A stretch of DNA of 64,000 nucleotides from Phocaeicola coprocola DSM 17136 (GCF_000154845.1 NZ_DS981495.1:1-64000); one strand, 5' to 3'. Shown: positions 1 to 8,666, counted from the first letter of the stretch. Translations and numbers: made by a program. The notes: a model not told the origin generated them from the letters alone.

Positions 1-1
1 G

Positions 2-247
2 GAAATATCGAACAACCTCTGTGAGCAAAGGATGAAACCTGTAAAGCTGCTGCTCAAGAACTGTATGAACATCGGCAGTGAGGATGCAGCAGGAAACTCG
101 GCATTCATCTTTTCTCTGATAGAAAGCTGCAAGCTTAATGATATAGCCCCTCAGGATTACCTGAAGCACTTGTTTGAATGTATTCTTCATGGTAAGGACT
201 GCGACAAGAAGGTCCTTCTGCCATGTTTTTATAAATCGGAATGTTAA
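2..247 (+). CDS. IS66-family transposase, C-terminal fragment (cut by window edge)
   Basis: The frame is open from the first bases of the window and ends at a stop at 247, so this is the tail of a longer gene. The translated piece has the layout of the C-terminal end of IS66 TnpC: an N-N-L-x-E-Q/R-x-x-(K/R)-P segment, then a G-S-x-x-A-x-x-x-A segment, then an (I/V)-E-S-C-K-x-N-x-(I/L)-x-P-x-x-Y-L-K block. In the family this follows the last catalytic Glu of the DDE domain. An ATG at 32 would give a 71-residue product but is internal to the real gene. Whether the transposase is intact upstream cannot be seen. Confidence 0.8.
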   Translation, partial: EISNNLCEQRMKPVKLLLKNCMNIGSEDAAGNSAFIFSLIESCKLNDIAPQDYLKHLFECILHGKDCDKKVLLPCFYKSEC

Positions 248-274
248 AACTAAACTATTTTCTTGCGGACATTT

Positions 275-661
275 TTATTTTATCGGCTGAAAAACAGCCG
301 ATAAAATTGTCGTGGCGGAAAATAGAATGGTTACAGTTCCAACATGTCCTAAAAAACCTCCGTTTTCAAGTACTCTAGTAGTATTTGCTAAATCTGTTTT
401 TTTAATAGGCTTAATGCTTTTTATGTCAGTGATTTTTATAGAGCCAAATACTTGTTTTACAATAATAGTTTCCTTTTCAATATAGGTACAATAAGGTGTT
501 TTTAGAATAAAAAGGATGAAAAGCCCAATTGCTAAAATTGTAGGAATAGTAGAATACCATTCGTGTGCATTGATAACATAAGTTATCATGAAATAAATTC
601 CTATTGCGCACAATATTGATATTGTAATAACAGTTTTATCAGGAATAAAAAAAAATTTCAT
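275..661 (-). pseudogene. PH-like two-helix membrane protein, C-terminus truncated
   Basis: Product of 128 residues. Two membrane segments near residues 11-32 and 38-54 are followed by a beta-rich stretch resembling bacterial PH-like domains, with a G-G-F-L-G-H-V-G turn near residue 101. Family members normally continue for several more strands after this G-G-(F/L)-F-G-Y motif. Here the sequence turns into unrelated hydrophobic residues and stops inside the inverted repeat next to the IS66 tail. I infer that a mobile element insertion removed the 3' end. Its ATG overlaps the stop of the preceding small ORF as ATGA, suggesting translational coupling. Function unknown; an immunity role is only a possibility. 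Confidence 0.5.
277..307. terminator. Perfect 13-bp inverted repeat, likely bidirectional terminator
   Basis: Arms at 277-289 and 295-307 (core ATCGGCTG / CAGCCGAT) enclose a 5-base A loop, and A/T runs lie on both sides. It sits between the IS66 transposase stop and the truncated minus-strand gene, so it could stop transcription from either. Confidence 0.6.
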
Positions 662-894
662 TTTTCAATATTTTTATGATTAATAGTTCCTTCTAATACT
701 TCATGAATGGTTTCTTGCTCTTCTTTTGTTAAATTATTAATATTGGCAATATCTGTGGCTAATTTATTAATAGCATTGTGTAAGTTATTTGTGATATCGT
801 ATGTATGTGTATCGTTCCCTCGAAGTCGCCACGGCTTTATTACATTCTTTTCGGTAACTTGTGTTTGATCTAGTTTTGAGCTGTTTCTAAACTT
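658..894 (-). pseudogene. Small ORF fragment without start codon, ATGA-coupled to the next gene
   Basis: An open minus-strand frame from about 894 to the TGA at 658-660 encodes roughly 78 residues, including a K-P-W-R-L-R-G-N-D-T-H-T-Y-D segment and an acidic, helical C-terminus rich in N, I and E. No in-frame ATG is visible, and a stop lies just upstream, so this looks like the 3' end of a larger, broken gene. The tight ATGA overlap with the following membrane protein gene is the arrangement often seen for toxin C-terminus/immunity pairs, but no toxin motif is recognised. Confidence 0.4.
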
Positions 895-1140
895 TTACCC
901 CAATGACCATTGGATACAATTCTTGTCTTAAGACCAAGATTAGTACAAAAACAAATTGCGGATATCAAGTCGTCTTTTAATAAGGTACATTCTCCACCTG
1001 TAAAGACAACAACTTTTATACTAGGGGAAGTGGCTTTACAGGTGGATATATATTCTTTTATTTCTGAGATAACATTAATCTAGGATATTGTGTACTACAG
1101 TTGAAGCAGCAATTTTCACATGCGGCAATTTATATGTAGT
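870..1140 (-). pseudogene. Decayed radical-SAM enzyme fragment
   Basis: Two minus-strand frames together read like a radical-SAM protein. Near 1092-1127 is a Cys cluster (C-E-N-C-C-F-N-C) ending in a premature stop. From about 1069 to 873 a second frame reads V-V-V-F-T-G-G-E-C-T-L-L followed by S-N-G-H-W-G-K. The T-G-G-E motif and the downstream S-N-G strand are hallmarks of the radical-SAM TIM barrel, where T-G-G-E helps bind SAM. Frameshifts and stops separate the pieces and neither end is complete, so this is a relic. Original substrate unknown. Confidence 0.6.
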
Positions 1141-1227
1141 TATAAGTGTTAATATTGAGGATTTATTATGTCCATATGAATAGAGAATAGTATAAAATAG
1201 ATTAATGAATCAATGATTGTGAAAAAA

Positions 1228-1860
1228 TTAAGGAAGCTGTAATTTCAGCTTTACGAATTGTTTGATGAATTCAACAGTTCCGTCAATGCCTAAAACCGAA
1301 GAATCGATGCAAAGGTGATAGGTTGCAGCTGCTCCCCATGTCTTATAGCTGTAGTAGTTGTAATATGAAGAACGTTTTTTGTCTGCTTTCTCCATCAGTT
1401 CTTCTGCTTTTTCTGCACTGATGTTATGCAGTTTCATCAGTCTTTCAATGCGCGCTTCGGGAGAAGCTGATACGAAAATGTTGGCACAACGCGGGAAATC
1501 GCGTAAAATATAATCTGCACAGCGTCCTACAAACAGACACGACTTTTGTTCTGCCAGATGACGTATCACATCACTTTGTATCTTGAACAACGAATCGTTG
1601 CTTAAATAAGAGTTATATGGATAAGCTCCTTCTGTTATAAAAGGAAAACGTGTTCCGAACAATCCTCCCAAGATGCTTTGCGAAGCTTTCTCGTCTGCTT
1701 TTTCAAAGAACTCTTTACATAGTCCGCTTTCTTTAGAAGCCAGATTGATCAGTTCTTTATCGTAGAAAGCTATACCTAAGTCTTTAGCCAGTTTTTCACC
1801 AATTTCCTTTCCGCCGCTGCCCAGCTGACGTCCGAGGTTAATTATATAGTGATTGTTCAT
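1228..1860 (-). CDS. Cytidylate kinase-like family protein
   Basis: 210 residues. The N-terminus carries a P-loop variant, G-R-Q-L-G-S-G-G-K-E-I-G, near residues 10-21, followed by the F-Y-D-K-E-L-I segment typical of the cytidylate kinase-like (AAA_26) family of small nucleoside monophosphate kinases. A central F-V-G-R-C-A-D-Y-I-L and a later R-I-E-R-L-M block match the core and lid regions. A canonical cmk is also present near 18.3 kb, so this paralogue probably does not supply the essential CMP kinase activity; its substrate is unknown. A minus-strand -7 motif (CAAATATA on the plus strand, 1887-1894) lies just upstream, so it may have its own promoter despite following the MATE gene. Confidence 0.8.
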   Translation of the reverse strand: MNNHYIINLGRQLGSGGKEIGEKLAKDLGIAFYDKELINLASKESGLCKEFFEKADEKASQSILGGLFGTRFPFITEGAYPYNSYLSNDSLFKIQSDVIRHLAEQKSCLFVGRCADYILRDFPRCANIFVSASPEARIERLMKLHNISAEKAEELMEKADKKRSSYYNYYSYKTWGAAATYHLCIDSSVLGIDGTVEFIKQFVKLKLQLP

Positions 1861-1911
1861 AATTGAATGAGGTTTGGTTTGTAAGGCAAATATAAATAAA
1901 AATTTTTGCTT

Positions 1912-3273
1912 TTAATTTATTTCTGCTGCCTTTTGCTTGAATTGCTTAAACTGGTTGTATAGCATAAATCCTGCAATCAGGCTGGCTAGGATATCGGATA
2001 TCGGCATGCTGAACCAGATTCCGTCTGCTCCCCAGAATAAAGGAAGTATCAGCAGGCATGGGATAAGAATCAGCACCTGTCGGCTTAATGAAAGGATAAT
2101 GGCCTTTTTTGCCATTCCGATACTCTGGAAGAAGTTGGATGTCACCATCTGGAATCCGATAATCGGGAAGAACATGACTGTTATTCGGAGTCCCCGTGCG
2201 GACAGTTCGATCAACTTGCTGTCGGTTGTAAAAGCCGATACAGCAAGTTCCGGCATCAGTTCTCCTACCAGAAAACCGCTGGTGGTGACAATCGTAGCTG
2301 CTATGACGGTCAGTTTCATGACATGGTTTACCCGATGAAATTGACGTGCCCCGAAATTGTATCCGGCAATAGGTTGCATACCTTGGTTTAACCCCATGAC
2401 AATCATTACGAAAAGAAATACAATTCGGTTTACTATACCGAAGGCTCCTATGGCAAGGTCGCCGTCGTACAGTTTCAGCCCTTTGTTGATCAGAATTACT
2501 ATCATACAAGAGGCTACGTTCATGAAGAAAGGAGCAAGACCGATTCCGATAATATTTTCTACCAACACGCCTTTCAATCGGTAAATACCGCGGCGGAAAT
2601 GTAAAAGTTCGTTTTTATTGCAAAATATTTTAATTAGCCAGCATAAAGATATAATCTGTGCCAGAATGGTTGCTATAGCTGCTCCACGTATTCCCATACC
2701 GAATCCGTAAATGAACAAAGGGTCTAATAGGGTATTGATGACGACGGTCAGTATGGTTGCTGCCATTGCCTTTTGCGGATGGCCGGCAGAACGCAGTACG
2801 GAGTTTAGTCCCAGATACATATGAGTAACTACGTTTCCGAGAAGAATGGTTACCATATAGTCGCGTGCATAGGGTAGAGTAACTTCACTGGCTCCGAAAA
2901 AGTACAGGATAGGATCAAGAAAAGCAAGTGTCAGTATCGTAAACAAGATACCGATAATCAGGTTTAGGGATACTACATTCCCTAAAATCTGTTGGGCTGT
3001 GGAATAATCTTTTTGTCCTAACTTAACAGAAACAAGGGTAGAGGCTCCTACACCTACCAGTGAACCGAAAGCAGCAGCCAGGTTCATCAGAGGGAAAGTA
3101 ATGGCAAGACCCGAAATAGCCATGGCACCTACTCCATGTCCGATAAAAATACTGTCTACCATGTTATAAAGTGAAGATGCTGTCATCGCGATAATGGCCG
3201 GAATGGCATACTGCGTCAATAGTTTGCCGATGGGTTGGTTTCCCAGTTCGGTTGCTGTTCCTTTTTGTGTCAT
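1912..3273 (-). CDS. MATE family efflux transporter
   Basis: 453 residues with about 12 predicted membrane helices arranged as two similar halves, the usual size for the MATE family. The N-terminus (I-G-K-L-L-T-Q-Y-A-I-P-A-I-I-A-M) and the S-L-Y-N-M-V-D-S-I-F-I-G-H-G-V-G segment near residue 40 are highly characteristic. MATE proteins export cationic drugs or metabolites across the inner membrane using Na+ or H+ gradients. It diverges from xseA, with about 100 bases between the two start codons. Substrate cannot be predicted. Confidence 0.9.
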   Translation of the reverse strand: MTQKGTATELGNQPIGKLLTQYAIPAIIAMTASSLYNMVDSIFIGHGVGAMAISGLAITFPLMNLAAAFGSLVGVGASTLVSVKLGQKDYSTAQQILGNVVSLNLIIGILFTILTLAFLDPILYFFGASEVTLPYARDYMVTILLGNVVTHMYLGLNSVLRSAGHPQKAMAATILTVVINTLLDPLFIYGFGMGIRGAAIATILAQIISLCWLIKIFCNKNELLHFRRGIYRLKGVLVENIIGIGLAPFFMNVASCMIVILINKGLKLYDGDLAIGAFGIVNRIVFLFVMIVMGLNQGMQPIAGYNFGARQFHRVNHVMKLTVIAATIVTTSGFLVGELMPELAVSAFTTDSKLIELSARGLRITVMFFPIIGFQMVTSNFFQSIGMAKKAIILSLSRQVLILIPCLLILPLFWGADGIWFSMPISDILASLIAGFMLYNQFKQFKQKAAEIN

Positions 3274-3341
3274 AAAACTCTTTTTACGATTAAATTCGCG
3301 GTAAAGGTACTTAAAATTCCATACAAGGAAAAAACTTTCTT

Positions 3342-3349
3342 TATCTTTG
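3342..3349 (+). promoter_or_regulatory. Bacteroides -7 element for xseA
   Basis: TATCTTTG matches the consensus TAnnTTTG and lies 23 bases before the ATG at 3373. No clear -33 TTG is seen. The position supports the 3373 start over the upstream in-frame codon at 3235, which lies inside the divergent MATE gene. Confidence 0.45.
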
Positions 3350-3372
3350 CATCATCGAAAGTGTCAGATTTT

Positions 3373-4671
3373 ATGGAACATTCATCTTTATCTTTGCAAG
3401 AACTGAACTCACTGGTACGCAAAAGTATTCGTACTTGTCTTCCTGATACTTATTGGGTACAGGCGGAGCTTAGCGATGTGCGGGCAAATTATTCCGGCCA
3501 TTGTTATCTGGAGTTTGTGCAGAAGGATGCAAAAAGCAATGCCCTGATTGCGAAGGCAAGGGGGATTATCTGGAGTAATGTATATTATCAGCTGAAAGCT
3601 TATTTCGAACGGGAAACCGGTCAGGCATTCGTTTCGGGTATTAAGGTATTGGTGAAGGTCAGTGTCGATTTTCATGAACTTTATGGATATTCGTTGACCG
3701 TAACAGATATAGATCCTACTTACACGCTGGGTGATATGGCACTTCGCCGGAAAGAAATTCTGAAACGTCTGGATGAAGAGGGTGTCCTGACACTGAATAA
3801 GGAACTGGAATTGCCGGAACTTACACAGCGTATCGCGGTTATATCTTCGGCTACAGCAGCCGGTTATGGTGATTTTTGTAATCAATTGGAGAACAACGCC
3901 TTTGGCTTTGCTTTCCATTCTCGATTGTTTCCGGCAGTCATGCAGGGAGAAGCTGTAGAAAGTTCTATTATTTCTGCTCTGGAACGGATCAATGCAGAAT
4001 GCGACCGTTGGGACGTCGTTGTCATTATCCGTGGAGGAGGGGCTACATCCGATTTGTCCGGATTCGATACGTATGAGCTTGCTACACACTGTGCACAGTT
4101 TCCATTACCTGTCATAACCGGCATTGGTCATGAACGTGATGATACGGTACTCGATATGGTATCGCATACACGAGTTAAAACTCCGACTGCTGCTGCCGAG
4201 TTTCTGATAAATCATTTGAGGCAGACAGCAGAACGCCTTGAACGCTATACACAATTTATCTATCAGGAACTGCCGGTTTTGTTTACTCGTAAAAAGGAAC
4301 AGTTTGAGCATTGGGTATCTCGCATTCCTGTACGGGTACAGATGCGCCTCCAGCATGAACATTTCCGTCAGGAAAGACTGACCAAGCAGATACAGATGGG
4401 ATGGCAGACACGTTTCCTGAAAGAAGAACACCGGTTGCAGATTGACCGTCGTATAGCTACGGCTTTGGAGGTGATTCTACAACGGGAAAAGCATCGTCTG
4501 GCACTGATCGAACAACAAGTCAAGGCCTCTTCTCCGGAACTGTTGTTAAAGAAAGGGTACAGTATTACCTTAAAAAATGGGAGAGCGGTAACGGATGCAA
4601 CACAACTTCTTCCCGGTGATGAAGTTGTTACTAAAGTAGCGAAAGGAGAATTTAAGAGTAAAGTGATATAA
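3373..4671 (+). CDS. xseA: Exodeoxyribonuclease VII large subunit
   Basis: 432 residues from the ATG at 3373. The longer frame to 3235 was rejected because it overlaps the divergent gene and would start upstream of the promoter motif. The N-terminal ~110 residues form the OB-fold nucleic-acid-binding domain (Y-W-V-Q-A-E-L-S-D near residue 26). The catalytic core has R-G-G-G-A-T-S-D-L near residue 220 and G-I-G-H-E-R-D-D-T near residue 251, both diagnostic. A helical region then leads to a conserved C-terminal K-G-Y-S-I-T segment. With XseB it degrades single-stranded DNA from both ends. The stop is two bases before the xseB ATG, so the two form an operon. Confidence 0.95.
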   Translation: MEHSSLSLQELNSLVRKSIRTCLPDTYWVQAELSDVRANYSGHCYLEFVQKDAKSNALIAKARGIIWSNVYYQLKAYFERETGQAFVSGIKVLVKVSVDFHELYGYSLTVTDIDPTYTLGDMALRRKEILKRLDEEGVLTLNKELELPELTQRIAVISSATAAGYGDFCNQLENNAFGFAFHSRLFPAVMQGEAVESSIISALERINAECDRWDVVVIIRGGGATSDLSGFDTYELATHCAQFPLPVITGIGHERDDTVLDMVSHTRVKTPTAAAEFLINHLRQTAERLERYTQFIYQELPVLFTRKKEQFEHWVSRIPVRVQMRLQHEHFRQERLTKQIQMGWQTRFLKEEHRLQIDRRIATALEVILQREKHRLALIEQQVKASSPELLLKKGYSITLKNGRAVTDATQLLPGDEVVTKVAKGEFKSKVI

Positions 4672-4673
4672 TT

Positions 4674-4892
4674 ATGGCAACAAAAAAAGAAACTTATACC
4701 GAAGCAATGAAACGCCTGGAAGCTATCGTGGCACGAATAGAAGGCAACGAACTCGATATAGACGAGCTGGGCGATAATCTGAAAGAAGCTCAAAAACTGA
4801 TAAAGTATTGTCGGGATAAACTGTATAAAGCAGATGCTGAAATCAAAAAGATGCTCGATGAGGGTGATAAAGTGGAAAAAAGCTGTGATTAA
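4674..4892 (+). CDS. xseB: Exodeoxyribonuclease VII small subunit
   Basis: 72 residues, all helical. The T-Y-x-E-A-M-K-R-L-E-A-I-V segment at residues 7-19 and the following L-x-I-D-E-L motif are the family signature. Several small subunits coat the helical region of XseA. The ATG lies two bases after the xseA stop, so translation is probably coupled. Confidence 0.93.
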   Translation: MATKKETYTEAMKRLEAIVARIEGNELDIDELGDNLKEAQKLIKYCRDKLYKADAEIKKMLDEGDKVEKSCD

Positions 4893-4893
4893 G

Positions 4894-4924
4894 TTGGATT
4901 TTGCAAATATAAACTTTACTTTTG
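4894..4924 (+). promoter_or_regulatory. Promoter for ilvE
   Basis: TTGG at 4894-4897 (-33 element) is separated by 19 bases from TACTTTTG at 4917-4924 (-7 element), matching Bacteroides sigma-ABfr spacing. A leader of roughly 40 bases precedes the ATG at 4971. Confidence 0.6.
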
Positions 4925-4970
4925 CTTAAATACTTGTAACGGAATGTAAAACATAAACATTATATTAACA

Positions 4971-5990
4971 ATGAAAGAAATAGATTGGTCTAAACTGTCT
5001 TTCGGCTATATGAAGACAGATTACAATGTACGTTGCTACTATCGCGACGGACAATGGGGTGAACTGGAACTTTGTTCGGAAGAAACATTGAATATTCATA
5101 TGGCTGCTACTTGTCTGCATTACGGACAGGAAGCTTTCGAAGGATTGAAGGCTTATCGTGGAAAAGATGGAAAAATCCGTGTATTCCGTCCGCAGGCTAA
5201 TGCAGAACGTCTGCAAAGTACTTGTAGAGGTATTCTGATGCCGGAACTGTCGACTGAAAAGTTCTGTGAAGCTGTACGTATGGTTGTAAAGGCAAACGAG
5301 CGTTTCATTCCTCCTTATGAAAGCGGTGCATCTCTTTATATTCGTCCGTTGCTGATCGGTACGGGTGCACAGGTAGGTGTTCATCCGGCAAGCGAATATC
5401 TTTTTGTCATTTTCGTTACTCCGGTAGGTCCTTATTTCAAAGGTGGTTTTGCAACCAATCCTTATGTTATTATTCGTGAGTTCGACCGTGCTGCTCCGCT
5501 GGGAACCGGTACATTCAAGGTCGGTGGTAACTATGCTGCCAGTCTTCGTGCCAATAAGATGGCTCACGATGCAGGTTATGCCAGTGAATTTTATCTGGAT
5601 GCCAAGGAAAAGAAATATATTGATGAGTGTGGAGCTGCCAATTTCTTCGGTATCAAAGATAACACATATGTTACACCGTTGTCTTCTTCTATTCTTCCTT
5701 CTATTACAAACCGCAGCTTGATGCAGCTTGCAGAAGATATGGGTATGAAGGTAGAACGCCGTCCTATTCCGGAAGAAGAACTTGCTACATTCGAAGAAGC
5801 AGGTGCATGTGGAACAGCAGCCGTTATCAGTCCGATTGAACGTATCGACGATTTGGAAAACCATAAATCGTATGTCATCGCAAAAGACGGTAAGCCGGGT
5901 GCTATCAGTGAAAAGCTTTACAACAAACTGCGTGCTATCCAGTATGGTGATGAAACAGATCCATACGGATGGGTAATGATTGTAGAGTAA
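4971..5990 (+). CDS. ilvE: Branched-chain amino acid aminotransferase
   Basis: 339 residues, fold-type IV PLP enzyme. It interconverts Leu, Ile and Val with their 2-oxo acids, using glutamate/2-oxoglutarate. The PLP lysine is K183 in F-K-V-G-G-N-Y-A-A-S. Other family marks are H-Y-G-Q-E-A-F-E-G-L-K-A-Y near residue 48, R-P-L-L-I-G-T-G near residue 125, and the E-C-G-A-A-N-F-F cofactor-phosphate motif near residue 222. The length is typical of the bacterial/eukaryotic-like BCAT subgroup. It has its own promoter and is followed by a DUF975 gene 30 bases later. Confidence 0.95.
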   Translation: MKEIDWSKLSFGYMKTDYNVRCYYRDGQWGELELCSEETLNIHMAATCLHYGQEAFEGLKAYRGKDGKIRVFRPQANAERLQSTCRGILMPELSTEKFCEAVRMVVKANERFIPPYESGASLYIRPLLIGTGAQVGVHPASEYLFVIFVTPVGPYFKGGFATNPYVIIREFDRAAPLGTGTFKVGGNYAASLRANKMAHDAGYASEFYLDAKEKKYIDECGAANFFGIKDNTYVTPLSSSILPSITNRSLMQLAEDMGMKVERRPIPEEELATFEEAGACGTAAVISPIERIDDLENHKSYVIAKDGKPGAISEKLYNKLRAIQYGDETDPYGWVMIVE

Positions 5991-6020
5991 ATGAATTATT
6001 AACCTTTAAAATCTAATACT

Positions 6021-6632
6021 ATGTTAAAACTTAATTCTGAATTGCGCGCAGCTTCACGTACTACACTGTCGGGTAACTGGACGATAGCTGCACTTGTTAC
6101 GTTGCTATATTTACTGATAGCAGGAGGTGTTAGTTCTATTCCTAAGGTGGGAACTGTTGTTTCACTTATAATAACGTATCCGCTTGTGTATGGATTTGCC
6201 ATATTGTTCCTCGACTTGTTCCGCGAAGGAAAACCGCTTGAGATTGGAAAACTGTTTGATGGATTCAAGGATTTCGGAAGAATTTGGGGTACGGGTATTT
6301 TAGTTGCTATTTATACGGTGTTATGGACTTGTCTGCTGATTGTTCCGGGTATTATCAAATCGTATTCTTATGCTATGACTTATTATATATTAAAAGATGA
6401 ACCGGAATTGAAATACAATGCTGCTATCGAAAAAAGTATGAGCATGATGAACGGTTATAAGATGAAGTTATTCTTGCTTAATTTGAGTTTTATCGGCTGG
6501 ATGATTTTATCTGTATTGACTTTGGGTATCGGATTACTGTTTTTGCAGCCTTATATGTCTACTGCACGTGCAACTTTTTATGAAGATCTGAAAGCAGAAT
6601 TGAGCGGTAGAAACGCCAGCGAAGAAGTATAA
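6021..6632 (+). CDS. DUF975 family membrane protein
   Basis: 203 residues with five or six membrane helices. The N-terminal motif (L-R-x-x-A-R-x-x-L-x-G-N-W) is followed by a central L-I-V-P-G-I-I-K-S-Y-S-Y-A-M-T-Y-Y-I-L segment and K-S-M-S-M-M-N-G-Y-K, which define the DUF975 family. Function is unknown in Bacteroidetes; in other bacteria the family consists of integral membrane proteins of unclear role. It follows ilvE by 30 bases and may be cotranscribed, and a strong hairpin lies just downstream. Confidence 0.8.
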   Translation: MLKLNSELRAASRTTLSGNWTIAALVTLLYLLIAGGVSSIPKVGTVVSLIITYPLVYGFAILFLDLFREGKPLEIGKLFDGFKDFGRIWGTGILVAIYTVLWTCLLIVPGIIKSYSYAMTYYILKDEPELKYNAAIEKSMSMMNGYKMKLFLLNLSFIGWMILSVLTLGIGLLFLQPYMSTARATFYEDLKAELSGRNASEEV

Positions 6633-6661
6633 TACGGATAGTTGTAATCATTGTATATATA

Positions 6662-6699
6662 ACGGGCAGGCAGAGAGGTTGAAATCTCTGTCTGCCCGT
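6662..6699 (+). terminator. Hairpin after DUF975 gene
   Basis: Fifteen-base arms at 6662-6676 and 6685-6699 (core CGGGCAGGCAGAG / CTCTGTCTGCCCG) contain a single G-T pair. The T-tract is weak (GTTTTCTG), so termination efficiency is uncertain. Confidence 0.55.
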
Positions 6700-6723
6700 G
6701 GTGTTTTCTGTAGTAAATCTTTT

Positions 6724-6754
6724 TTGTCCGTTCCGGTGAAAAAACGTAACTTTG
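6724..6754 (+). promoter_or_regulatory. Promoter for trmB
   Basis: TTG at 6724-6726, a 20-base spacer, then TAACTTTG at 6747-6754 fit the Bacteroides -33/-7 consensus. The trmB ATG follows 30 bases later. Confidence 0.55.
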
Positions 6755-6783
6755 TGCCCAAAACAAGAAGAACTCAGTAAAAA

Positions 6784-7542
6784 ATGGGAAAAGGAAAGCT
6801 GGCAAAGTTTGCAGATATGGCGGAGTATCCGCATGTGTTCGAATATCCATATTCGGTGGTAGATGATGTTCCGTTCGAGATGAAAGGAAAATGGAACAAG
6901 GATTTCTTTAAGAACGATAATCCGATTGTATTGGAATTGGGGTGCGGTCGCGGTGAATATACCGTGGGACTGGCACGACGTTATGCCGACAAAAACTTTA
7001 TCGGAGTAGATATAAAAGGTGCACGTATGTGGACAGGAGCTACCGAAGCCTTGAATGAAGGATTGAAAAACGCTGCTTTTCTGCGTACCAATATCGAAAT
7101 TATCGACCGCTTCTTTGCTCCGGGAGAAGTGAGTGAAATCTGGCTGACTTTCTCTGATCCGCAGATGAAGAAGGCTACCAAGCGACTTACTTCTACCTAT
7201 TTCATGAACCGTTACCGTAAGTTTCTTGTGCCCGACGGACTGGTACATCTCAAGACCGACAGTAATTTCATGTACACTTACACCAAATACATGATAGAAG
7301 CCAATAATCTGCCGGTAGAGTTTATCACCGATGACCTGTACCATTCGGGTATGGATGATGATATTCTGAGTATCCGTACCTATTACGAACAGCAATGGCT
7401 GGATCGTGGCTTAAATATAAAGTACATCAAGTTCCGTCTGCCTCAGGAAGGAGAGTTGCAGGAACCGGATGTAGAAATTGAACTGGATGATTATCGCAGT
7501 TACAACCGCAGCAAACGCAGCGGGCTGAAAACAAGTAAATAA
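6784..7542 (+). CDS. trmB: tRNA (guanine-N7-)-methyltransferase
   Basis: 252 residues. It methylates G46 in the variable loop of tRNAs using SAM. The Rossmann SAM site is [11 protein letters not shown] near residue 50, followed by F-I-G-V-D-I-K-G near residue 74. The catalytic-region motif [11 protein letters not shown] near residue 121 corresponds to the classical F-P-D-P-W-x-K-K. A Bacteroidetes-type C-terminal extension after residue 215 is rich in basic residues. It is followed after 23 bases by the Mrp gene, probably as an operon. Confidence 0.92.
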   Translation: MGKGKLAKFADMAEYPHVFEYPYSVVDDVPFEMKGKWNKDFFKNDNPIVLELGCGRGEYTVGLARRYADKNFIGVDIKGARMWTGATEALNEGLKNAAFLRTNIEIIDRFFAPGEVSEIWLTFSDPQMKKATKRLTSTYFMNRYRKFLVPDGLVHLKTDSNFMYTYTKYMIEANNLPVEFITDDLYHSGMDDDILSIRTYYEQQWLDRGLNIKYIKFRLPQEGELQEPDVEIELDDYRSYNRSKRSGLKTSK

Positions 7543-7565
7543 TAATAATAATAATTTGAGATATT

Positions 7566-8666
7566 ATGACACTTTATCCAAAACTTATTCTTGATGCGCT
7601 GGCAACGGTGCGTTATCCGGGAAATGGAAAGAATATTGTAGAAGCCGAAATGGTGGCCGATAATATTCGTATTGACGGGATGAAGGTGAGCTTCTCATTG
7701 ATATTCGAGAAACCGACCGATCCGTTTATGAAATCGGTAGTTAAATCTGCCGAAACTGCTATTCATACTTATATATCAAAGGATGTAGAAGTGACGATTG
7801 CTACAGAAAGTCGTCAGGCTGCCCGTCCGGAACCGGGAAAGATGCTTCCGCAGGTAAAGAACGTGATTGCCGTTTCTTCCGGTAAGGGTGGAGTAGGAAA
7901 GTCTACCGTAGCGGCCAATCTGGCAGTAGCACTTTCGAAACTGGGTTATAAAGTAGGTTTGCTCGATGCGGATATCTTCGGACCTTCTGTACCTAAAATG
8001 TTCCAGGTAGAAGATGCTCGTCCTTATGCTGAAATGGTAGATGGTCGTGATTTGATTGTTCCGATTGAAAAGTATGGTATCGAACTGCTTTCTATCGGCT
8101 TCTTTGTCGATCCGGATCAGGCTACTTTATGGCGTGGAGGTATGGCTAGCAATGCCTTGAAACAGCTGGTCGGTGATGCCAAATGGGGCGATTTGGATTA
8201 TTTTATTCTCGATACTCCTCCGGGAACAAGCGATATTCATCTGACTTTGCTTCAGACGTTGGCTATTACAGGAGCTGTTATCGTCAGCACTCCTCAGCAG
8301 GTTGCTCTTGCCGATGCACGCAAAGGTATCAATATGTACATGAACGATAAGGTAAACGTACCTATTCTCGGACTGGTAGAGAATATGTCGTGGTTTACTC
8401 CAGCAGAGCTGCCTGAAAACAAATATTATATTTTCGGAAAAGAAGGAACAAAGAAACTGGCCGAAGAACTGAATGTTCCGTTGCTGGGACAGATTCCTAT
8501 CGTACAGAGTATCTGTGAAAACGGAGATAAAGGTACACCGGTTGCGCTGGATGAAAACTCTGTGACCGGACAAGCTTTCCTTGAACTGGCACGTAACGTT
8601 GTAGCACAGACTGAAAAGCGTAATGCCGAACTAGCTCCGACTCAAATTGTAAAAACGCATAAATAA
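7566..8666 (+). CDS. Mrp/ApbC-type iron-sulfur carrier P-loop ATPase
   Basis: 366 residues. An N-terminal MIP18/DUF59-like domain (residues 1-95) precedes a P-loop NTPase with the deviant Walker A S-S-G-K-G-G-V-G-K-S-T near residue 103, A-D-I-F-G-P-S-V-P near residue 138, and a Walker B-like D-Y-F-I-L-D-T-P-P-G-T-S-D near residue 215. Family members transfer Fe-S clusters to apoproteins. The C-x-x-C motif many relatives carry after E-N-M-S is absent: the sequence reads E-N-M-S-W-F-T-P-A-E-L-P. It shares an operon with trmB and ends at a clear terminator. Confidence 0.9.
   Translation: MTLYPKLILDALATVRYPGNGKNIVEAEMVADNIRIDGMKVSFSLIFEKPTDPFMKSVVKSAETAIHTYISKDVEVTIATESRQAARPEPGKMLPQVKNVIAVSSGKGGVGKSTVAANLAVALSKLGYKVGLLDADIFGPSVPKMFQVEDARPYAEMVDGRDLIVPIEKYGIELLSIGFFVDPDQATLWRGGMASNALKQLVGDAKWGDLDYFILDTPPGTSDIHLTLLQTLAITGAVIVSTPQQVALADARKGINMYMNDKVNVPILGLVENMSWFTPAELPENKYYIFGKEGTKKLAEELNVPLLGQIPIVQSICENGDKGTPVALDENSVTGQAFLELARNVVAQTEKRNAELAPTQIVKTHK

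Noticed and set aside
4965-5864. 299-codon antisense frame in ilvE
   Set aside because: Shadow of ilvE, rich in Cys, Arg and Ser as expected for an antisense reading.
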